Shown here: piece by piece, positions 57,075-64,000 of the stretch
Numbering within the stretch: the first letter of the stretch is position 1
Layout: every line of letters begins with the position of its first letter
From: Clarkia xantiana subsp. parviflora
Taxonomy: Eukaryota; Streptophyta; Magnoliopsida; Myrtales; Onagraceae
Length of the DNA stretch: 64,000 nucleotides
Direction of reading: 5' to 3'
Assembly (NCBI GenBank): GCA_036873135.1
Contig: JAPTYO010000002.1
Location: forward strand, 34,401,452 to 34,465,451
Notes under the pieces: generated by a model
Seen by the model: the letters and a program-made list of their open reading frames with translations, nothing else
Told to the model about the DNA's origin: nothing
The model's database searches: none
Made by a program: the position numbers and the translations under genes

Positions 57075-57605
57075 ATAGGATAGTGAAGTGCGGATAGATT
57101 AGTACGTCCGACATTTGCAATTTTTATGAGAAGGGGGAACTCTAAGGAACCGCTTGGCCTTCTTTTGCAAGGATGTGAATAGATTAGTACGTTCACATAT
57201 TTGATACTGCGGCGAAGTGTGGATAGATTAGTACGTCCGACACTTGTATTTGTTTGCGAGGGAGGATTCCTAATGATCCGCTTGTCCCCCGAATTTTTGC
57301 AAGGATGTGAATAGATTAGTATGTTCACATCCTTGTATTGTGGCGAAGTGTGGATAGATTAGTACGTCCGACACTTGCATTTGTTTGCGAGGGAGGATTC
57401 CTAATGATCCGCTTGTCCCCCGAATTTTTGCAAGGATGTGAATAGATTAGTATGTTCACATCCTTGTATTGTGGCGAAGTGTGGATAGATTAGTACGTCC
57501 GACACTTGCATTTGTTTGCGAGGGAGGATTCCTAATGATCCGCTTGTCCCCCGACTTTTTGCAAGGATGTGAATAGATTAGTACGTCCACATCCTTGATG
57601 AAAAT
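57075..57605. repeat. 131-bp tandem repeat in element H
   Basis: About four units. GGCGAAGTGTGGATAGATTA begins at 57211, 57342 and 57473 (131 bp apart), and a diverged first unit starts near 57080. Each unit holds two related halves (GGATAGATTAGTACGTCCGA and GAATAGATTAGTATGTTCAC). It sits between pol and the antisense gene. Confidence 0.92.
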
Positions 57606-57890
57606 GTTCCAACTCCTTGGGTGCATCGTGCGTCCTTTGCTTTGGTTTGTAGTGATGAGCCTTGTATAGGTTGGCTTGTTGTCACTGTTGTTGTTTTGAT
57701 GCCTTGGTTGTAAGCTTAGGCGTTGTATGTGAGTTAATAGTGTGCCTACAAGAGACATGAATTTTGTTAGTATTTACGACATAACTTCATTTGATGCGCA
57801 AGTATGGAGTTACACATCTCCTTCTTTTGAAGTAATGAAGACTGAAAAGCTTGATATGACGGCCTTTAGTTCTATGGTTTCCTTTCTTGT
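57606..57890. other. non-coding stretch after pol of element H
   Basis: About 285 bp between the tandem array and the pol stop codon. No motif seen. Confidence 0.6.
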
Positions 57891-58626
57891 TTATGCATGG
57901 AATTTCTTCAAGTGTCCCCCGCTGAAAGTGTTAGGCAATTCGTTCCCGTCAACATCTTGGATGCGGTATGCATTAATGTATGGGACTGCTACTATCTTGT
58001 AGGGGCCTTCCCACTTGGGGGACATCTTGTTGATTTGGTCCAGGTGTGAGAATTCGTTTCTTCTCCACACCATTTCTCCCACATGGAATTGTCGCGCCTT
58101 GACCTTTCTGTTGTAGTATCTGGATGTGGCTAGGCGCATCTTTGCTTGAACTTGTTCTGATTTCCATCTTTGTTCGTCTGTTAACTGAAGGTCGAGGCGT
58201 CTTTCTTCCTCATTGGTTTGGGGGTCAAAATGCGTCGTTCTGTATGAAGAGACGGCGATTTCGATAGGTGCCACTGCCTCGGTTCCATAGACTAGGCTGA
58301 AGGGTGTTTCACCTGTTGATTCTTTGGGTGTTGTGCGCACAGCCCATAAAACATTGCTTAGTTGGTCCACCCAACCTCCTTTCAGAGCATGGACCCTCTT
58401 CTTTAGTCCGTCCAAGACTATCTTGTTTGCTGATTCGACCTGGCCGTTTGTCTGTGCATGATGCACTGATGCAAAACGGTGGTCTATCTTGAGACGTTCG
58501 CAGAAAATTTTGCATATTTCCACTCCTGAATTGGGCACCGTTGTCGCTAATGAGTATCTTCGGGACACCGTAGCGAGCCACTATGTAGTTTCGGATGAAA
58601 TCCATGATTTGTGTGTCTGTGATGCG
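57891..58626 (-). pseudogene. Tat H integrase C-terminal part
   Basis: On the minus strand MDFIRNYIVARYGVPKILIS and DNGAQF (second catalytic aspartate) in one frame, then HHAQTNGQVESANK (catalytic glutamate present) in another, so a frameshift lies near 58520. The frame continues through LDGLKKRVHALKGGWVDQLS, TPFSLVYGTEAVAPIEIA and MSPKWEGPYKIV to GGHLKKFHA and a stop at 57891-57893. The N-terminal part is lost where element I inserted. Same lineage as element J, in which the glutamate is lysine. Confidence 0.9.
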
Positions 58627-59595
58627 TGTTAGGTTATAAAGTCTAGGTCAACGGGTCGTCAATCTAGAATTTATCTCCCACTAATGAAATGTCGGGTTCA
58701 GTGCTCCTAGGACTAGTCGTTCTGATCCGTGCCCTTATACTCCCTTGGGGTAGTCGTTCTGATCCCTGCCCTTATACTCTCTTGGGGTAGTTGTTCTGAT
58801 ATGTGTCCTTCTCTTCTCTCCTTCTGACCTCCTTTCCTTCTCTCCTACTGACCTCCTTTCCTTCTCTCCTTCTGACCTCATTTCCTTCTCTCCTTCTGAC
58901 CTCCTGAGACTTGTACTTCTTACCCCTGGGGCTTGTCCTACTGCTCTATGCTCTTCTGCTTCCTTGGTTCTCTTCTCCTTGCCACCCTGCAAGAGGGGCA
59001 ATACCAGGCACAGAGGGGGGGGGGTGGTGCCTGATGAACCCTCTCCGATGCCTAAGTCAGTACGGTTTTAGAGAGATAAAGCTAGAGAGATGTCAGAGCA
59101 AAATTGTGCAACTTGCCAAGATGTCCAAATGAGTTGTGAAGGTGGGGTATTTATAGGCAACGGTGTCATTAAGGTGGCTTAATGACATCGTTAACCTTTA
59201 AACACAATTAATTAACCTTTAAGCGCATAATTAAGACCTTAGGATACGGAGAAGGTAGGCGGAGTGAATCGAGGGTGGGAGTCCGAAAATGGTGCCGGGG
59301 GAGAGATCGGGTCGGCCAACCCGATCTCCCCTAGGGGGGATTGGGTTGGTCCACCCGATCTCCCCTAGGGGAGATCGGGTTGGCTGACCCGATCTCCCCT
59401 AGGGGAGGTCGGGTGTGGCCACCCAACCTCACCTAGGCGAGTCTGACTCGGCCGGACGGGCGCTTCGGCCTCGTCCGAGCCGTTGGTGTTTTCGTGAAGG
59501 GTTCGGGTTGAAGTTTCGATTTACAATCATAAATGGGACGATAAAAATGTAACGGTTCGGAAGTCAACGGGTTCAAATTGGGCGTATATCCATCA
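58627..59595 (-). repeat. 3' LTR of Tat element I
   Basis: 969 bp, TGTTAGGTTATAAAG...GCGTATATCCATCA on the plus strand. It contains four copies of a TCTCCTTCTGACCTCCTTTC unit (about 58812-58905), a G run (about 59012-59025) and the inverted-repeat cluster (59303-59425). TATTTATAGG at about 59147 may be a TATA region read from the other strand. Confidence 0.88.
59303..59425. repeat. cluster of short inverted repeats in the LTR of element I
   Basis: GAGATCGGGT...ACCCGATCTC units at 59303-59328 and 59371-59396, CTCCCCTAGGGGAG palindromes at about 59360 and 59394, and GGTCGGGTGT...ACCCAACC. Same position in the LTR as the cluster of H, but no sequence in common. Confidence 0.85.
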
Positions 59596-59610
59596 CATGC
59601 CCCCGAGTCA
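59596..59610 (-). other. polypurine tract of Tat element I
   Basis: Minus-strand GACTCGGGGGCATG next to the 3' LTR. Confidence 0.85.
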
Positions 59611-60750
59611 ACCAATGGCCTAACCCTTGATTGACTCTATTTTAGGATGGTATGACACGCGCAATTTGAAACCGGGGTTTTACCTTCTTTGTCTGAATGC
59701 TTGCTTACCCATGGATGCGTGCCTCTGACTCTGCCCCCTGTCTTATGAGATAGAGGAATTGTAAACGTCAGAGTAGTACGGACGTGTGCCTAGGCACGTG
59801 TCCGTCTGAGGTGGGAGTAATAAACCTATCTTTGCCGCAGGCGTATACTCAAAGAATACATGTTCACATAGGAATGCAATATGAATGCAACTAAGTGACT
59901 TATGCTTCAATTTCATGCCGGGATAAGTCTAAGTGAAGAAAAATTTCAATTTTGGTCCGAAATTTTTCTAAGTATGGGATACTAGAAAATATGCCTATAG
60001 GATGTTAACTAGGAGTGAACATGGACATATCATGAACATGAGGATGTGTACTAGCATACATGCAAATAGGAACATAAGGATGAGAGTGAGTGGAGACATG
60101 CTGCGATTGTAGTCATGAATGTATGCATGAATATATGGCGGCCATGTGCATGGACGTCTAAATGTTTGAACACATGGGAGTGTGTATGTGGGCATGCATA
60201 CGAGTGCAAGCATGAACATGTATGTATGGATGGGTTGTGAGTATAAGCATGAGTGATGACATTGATGTATCTGTAGGTGTTAATCATGAATATGAGCATA
60301 AGTGCAAGGGTGAGAGCATAGACCTCTCCTTTACTTGAGGGTAGGAACTCTGCCACTCAATGGGACGCAACGTCCCGCCTTCCTCGTACTAGCGCGAGCA
60401 TTGTCCATTTACCTCGACCTTCGGCATGTGTATCATTTTTCTTTCATCCGTTGGAGCATGCGTATAGCTCTTGACCTTTACCCTGCAATTTGTTCCCCAT
60501 AAAAGTGGGGATGAAAATTCTTACAAGCTTTCTTCTTACCGCCGCGAGCGAAGGGGTCTATTGACATGTGTTAAGGGTTGACCCTTCCTTCGGATGTGTT
60601 GGAGCGTTGCTCCATTTGGGGAAACTAAAAGTTCGCCATCTTCCCTTGGTGTTAAGGTTGCCCCCGTAGTAGGCGTATCTCGCCCCTCCATGAGTAAGGG
60701 TCGATCTTTGCGTTGGTTGCTCATATAGATGACTCATTTTTGGGGAGCTT
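59611..60750. other. 3' region of element I, no gene recognised
   Basis: Starts homologous to the 3' region of H (AACTCTATTT and TTGTAA-type blocks), then shows CATG/ATGAACATG-rich low-complexity sequence (60010-60300). No motif on either strand. Confidence 0.6.
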
Positions 60751-60753
60751 TCT

Positions 60754-61446
60754 TCTTCAGACAAGGAGACCGTTGAATCGGATGAGAGGGAAGAACCCTC
60801 TAGTTCTGCTTATCAGGCCAAGAATTTTTCTAAGTCAGGGATGGCTGCTAATGCTTCCAGTATGTTCTTTTTCCCTTCTCTTTTCTTTGTGATATATTTA
60901 TGATTGTTCTCATGCTGCTTCCTTCTTGTTGTTAGAGCGTTCTTCCCTGGTTACCGAATGGTTCTTGTGGTGGGTGAGAGTTCAAGTCAATCTAAATCCA
61001 AGGCACGGAAACCTGACTCTGAGGTCGGGCCCTCGGCTGCCAAGGAGAAGGAAACCGCGAGAGGCTCTCCTTCAAGTGCCCCCTTGCTGACTCCCTCCCA
61101 TGATAAGGAGGTAGTGGTTGAAGAGGCGCCCTCTTTGCTTGACAAAAGGGAACGACCTGTGGCTGGCGATGGGGTGATCATAGGTCTTGATGTCTCTTCT
61201 CTATCCCCTGCCCCCCAGCCGAGGGGCCGAGTCTCAAGTTTATTTCATCTTCATATGGATTTGACGACTTTTGAAGGTGTCTTTGTCTTTCCTATGGGTT
61301 ATGTTATTAACCCCTGCGTTGAAGATTTTTCTTTTGGTGACGGGTGTGATCATCATCTTACATTGAGGTTCCCCTCTCTTGCCATGGCTCTGATTAAGAT
61401 AGCAAATTCTTGCTTTGGAGTTTGGTGGAGACTGCTCTTGAATTAG
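60754..61446 (+). pseudogene. possible degenerate antisense ORF of element I
   Basis: Position and direction match the antisense gene of H. An open stretch (60961-61446) reads VVGESSSQSKSKARKPDSEV, SSAPLLTPSHDKEVVVEEAP and further hydrophilic sequence, similar in character to the linker exons of H. It then reads FSFGDGCDHHLTLRFPSLA and stops. No exon-1 domain or coiled coil was identified, so homology is not shown, only suggested. Confidence 0.35.
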
Positions 61447-61749
61447 CCTCTACTAGTGTCGTAGTTGTGATCGTTGTGGGGATCGTTTTGTTATATGCCG
61501 TCAATAGTGCTTGTCGTGATTCTTTGCTTCATGGTTGATTTCGTGAGATATGGAGGTTGTCTTCATAATGAGGACGTCTCCTTCCTGGTATCACCCAGTG
61601 GGTTGAAATATAAGTGCCTACCTTTGATGAGCGTACGAAGGGTGTTGTTTTTCCTTTTTCTTGAACCTCCTCCTAAGGCTAAGCGTAGCCTTTTGATGTT
61701 CGTGGTCGGGATGGTGTCTTTACAATGCATGTCTTTGACAGATGTTTTA

Positions 61750-62035
61750 TGATGTGCTGCCATGATAATCACTTCGGGGTATGTGGACATGATAGCCACT
61801 TCGTGATGTGTCGGAGTGATAGCCCTTCTGTATTGTGTGGACATGATAGTCACTTCAAGGTATGTGGACATGATAGCCACTTCAAGGTGTGTGGACATGA
61901 TAGCCACCTCAAGGTATGTGGACATGATAGCCACTTCAAGGTGTGTGGACATGATAGCCACTTCAGTGTATGTGGACATGATAGCCACCTCAAGGTATGT
62001 GGACATGATAGCCACATCACGATGTATGGAGTTGT
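61750..62035. repeat. 27-bp minisatellite in element I
   Basis: About ten tandem units (GTATGTGGACATGATAGCCA plus CTTCAAG), with starts at 61864, 61891 and 61918. The period of 27 bp keeps ORFs open on both strands (VCGHDSHFK repeats), which are not genes. Confidence 0.93.
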
Positions 62036-62039
62036 GCTT

Positions 62040-62670
62040 TAGTATTCCTTTCTAATTGGAGAGCCTTCATTGCTATATTTGCCTTTTGTGTAGGCTATGT
62101 TTGTTGGGTTAGGTTCTGATGTCTCGTCTTGTCGGATGTTGTATCCTTTATGCTCTTTAGATGTCTCCTTCATGATTTGTGCTTGACGATGTTCAAGACT
62201 GATACGACCATAGGTCACGCGAGGGCGACATGCAAGACATTAACATTTGTCGGAGGTTGCTTTGTGCGACCTGTAAGGCAATTCCTCTTTTTGATGGGTC
62301 GAGTTTATTTTGAGAGCCTTGAACTTTGGATTTCATGTCTTTGCTATCCTCCTTGGTGGTGTTGGGTTCCTTTGGGATACTTCTCTTGACTTGTGATATG
62401 GATGGTAGGATAACTCGTTACTTTTCATGATAACCTCTTGTGCTTCTGTGTATGATCCTTTGGTGATGGACTTGTCCCTTGTATATGCTTTCCTTTCCTT
62501 ATCTTTCTTTTGTGTTTTCCTTCATGCCATACCTGCCATACCTGCCATCTCATCAAGAAAAAAAACATTATGTGTTCTTTATACAACCTTACTTTAAGAT
62601 TACTTTCTCATGGGATCCTTCTCAGTATGGTGTGATGATCTCTTCTGATACCCCTTACACGGTATACGTT
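62040..62670. other. spacer between tandem arrays of element I
   Basis: T-rich sequence with short ORFs lacking known motifs. Confidence 0.55.
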
Positions 62671-62676
62671 GTACTG

Positions 62677-63000
62677 TTAGACCAAAGATACGCTCTTGGT
62701 GGGCGTCGAAAACTGTTCACGAGACAGGCTCTCGGATGGCACTTAACGTTTCACAGGATAGGCTCCCGGAGGGCTCAGGTTAGACCAAAGATACGCTCCT
62801 GGTTGGCGTCGAAATCTGTTCACGAGACAGGCTCTCGGATGGCACTTAACGTTTCACAGGATAGGCTCCCGGAGGGCTCAGGTTAGACCAAAGATACGCT
62901 CCTGGTTGGCGTCGAAATCTGTTCACGAGACAGGCTCTCGGATGGCACTTAACGTTTCACAGGATAGGCTCCCGGAGGGCTCAAATTAGACCAAAGATAC
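62677..63000. repeat. 103-bp tandem repeat in element I
   Basis: TTAGACCAAAGATACGCTC begins at 62677, 62780, 62883 and 62986, exactly 103 bp apart. Units contain GTTCACGAGACAGGCTCTCG and CACAGGATAGGCTCCCGGAG. Confidence 0.95.
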
Positions 63001-63620
63001 GCTCCTGGTGGGCGTCGAACTGGTAGTTTGAAATCTACCTCAAGATACGCTCTTGGGGGCGTCGAACTGGTAGTGTTTTTTCTACCTCAAGATACGCTCT
63101 TGGGGGCGTCGAATCTGGTAGGTTGCAAATCTACCTCAAGATACGCTCCTGGGGGCGTCGAATTCGTAGTTTTTGGAAACCACTCTCAAGATACGCTCTT
63201 GGTGCGTCGAAGTTCGTAGTGTAATAACTACTCTCAAGATACACTCTTGGGGGCGTCGAAGGTCGTAGTATGAACACTACTCTCAAGATACGCTCCTGGG
63301 GGCGTCGAAGTTCGTAGTTTTTGGAAACCACTCTCAAGATACGCTCTTGGTGCGTCGAAGGTCGTAGTGTAATAACTACTCTCAAGATACGCTCTTGGGG
63401 GCGTCGAAGGTCGTAGTATGAACACTACTCTCAAGATACGCTCTTGGGGGCGTCGAATGTCGTAGTATGAAAACTACTCTCAAGATACGCTCTTGGGGGC
63501 GTCGAATCTGTTCGCGGGATAGGCTCCCGGAGGGCACAGGGTTCGTAGTTTTAGAACTACTCTCAAGATACGCTCTTGGGGGCGTCGAATGTGTTCGCGG
63601 GATTGGCTCCCGGAGGGCTC
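63000..63620. repeat. ~49-bp tandem repeat in element I
   Basis: CAAGATACGCTC begins at 63041, 63088, 63137, 63187, 63235 (one base changed), 63284 and 63335, spaced 47-51 bp, continuing to about 63600. Each unit has GATACGCTCTTGGGGGCGTC followed by GAAnnTCGTAGT. It shares its core with the 103-bp units, so it was derived from part of them. Confidence 0.93.
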
Positions 63621-64000
63621 ATAATGTTACCTTATCTTGTGTCCTTTCTCATGTAGGGTGCGTCTTTGGTATGCTTTTCGAGTCTTTACTTTACTTTTCC
63701 TTCTATGATATTGCATGCTACCACGCTTTTCCTTCAATGTGGGAGATCACCTCTCGAGGGCGATGTTTGTGTGTTGCCAACTTAGGACGAGTTCGTATAG
63801 GGAGTTGATGATGTTTTCCTCTTATGTGACCTCTTCTAGGAAAAGTGGTATTGCATGTTCTTGTGATCTTCTGCCTCTAATCTCTTCTTTTACACTTAGG
63901 TGGACTACCAAGCACTTATTCGTTTGGTGCCCCCCAAGTTGCTTGGTGGTCACACCGCCTTTCATATTTGGCCGTTGAAGGCCCCTCGTTCATTTTCTTG
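63621..64000. other. element I region at the window edge
   Basis: No motif recognised on either strand. By analogy with H, the pol stop codon should lie a little to the right. Confidence 0.5.

Larger units (their letters stand above)
51700..58626 (-). mobile_element. Ty3/gypsy Tat-lineage element H, 3' half
   Basis: On the minus strand, integrase (57891-58626) is followed by a 131-bp tandem array, a large 3' region containing a spliced gene on the opposite strand, a polypurine tract and the 3' LTR (ending 52571 on the plus strand). The rest of pol is not present: the element is interrupted at 58627 by the LTR of Tat element I. Its left LTR boundary is not sharp. Confidence 0.85.
58627..64000 (-). 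mobile_element. Ty3/gypsy Tat-lineage element I, 3' part, continues past the window
   Basis: A complete 3' LTR (58627-59595), polypurine tract, 3' region with a degenerate plus-strand coding-like stretch, and two sets of tandem arrays. The order is the same as in H. Pol should lie to the right of 64000. It is inserted in the integrase of element H; the bases before its LTR are ATGCG. Confidence 0.82.

Noticed and set aside
61563..62055. ORFs with VCGHDSHFK or EVAIMSTYL repeats as genes
   Set aside because: Open frames on both strands come from the 27-bp minisatellite of element I.
62677..63620. Regularly spaced repeats as a CRISPR array
   Set aside because: The units are contiguous tandem repeats without unique spacers, and the DNA is clearly plant nuclear.

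Overview
This window is a repeat-dense, gene-poor stretch of a flowering-plant nuclear genome, probably a eudicot. The evidence is the mix of plant element families (CACTA DNA transposon, Ty1/copia, Ty3/gypsy of the Tat type, an L1-like LINE carrying RNase H), AT-rich intergenic DNA, spliced genes with GT-AG introns, and a fragment of a plant LRR receptor kinase. I see no bacterial, organellar or viral genes. Most protein-coding signal belongs to transposable elements, and most of it is broken by stops, frameshifts and nested insertions. Only one ordinary host gene is well supported, a 235-codon single-exon ORF at 40312-41019.

Layout. (1) 1-1095: AT-rich DNA with no gene. (2) 1096-5214: complete non-autonomous CACTA transposon with a CAT target duplication. 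(3) 5218-5975: AT-rich spacer. (4) 5976-~10067: decayed copia element A. (5) ~10068-39165: a pile of related copia copies (B to F) sharing one ~600-bp LTR type. Copy B (11073-31148, duplication GTACC) sits inside copy C. Inside B lies Tat element J (17669-29198, duplication ACAGT/ATAGT), and inside J lies a 5'-truncated LINE (~25072-28413). Copies E, D and F and LTR remnants follow to 39165, some inverted. (6) 39166-41377: the host gene and its flanks. (7) 41383-49347: complete LTR element G (duplication ACAAT) with 1.5-kb LTRs, large tandem arrays and no recognisable gag-pol. (8) 49353-50313: host DNA with a broken LRR receptor-kinase fragment. (9) 50314-51692: solo LTR related to G. (10) ~51700-58626: 3' half of Tat element H on the minus strand, with a spliced antisense gene on the plus strand. 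(11) 58627-64000: 3' part of a second Tat element, I, inserted in H and running off the window.

How the parts relate. Target duplications and nesting give an order of events: C is older than B, B older than J, J older than the LINE. Copies B and C share an organisation in which the protease-integrase part of pol is missing, which suggests a defective family mobilised in trans. The Tat elements J, H and I each place long tandem arrays between pol and the 3' LTR, and H (probably I as well) carries an extra gene there on the opposite strand. The most interesting material is this antisense gene with its five-exon phase-consistent structure, the inverted-repeat clusters found at the same place but with different sequences in the H and I LTRs, the palindrome next to the TATA box of the copia LTRs, and the GC-rich exon-like island in the LTRs of G.
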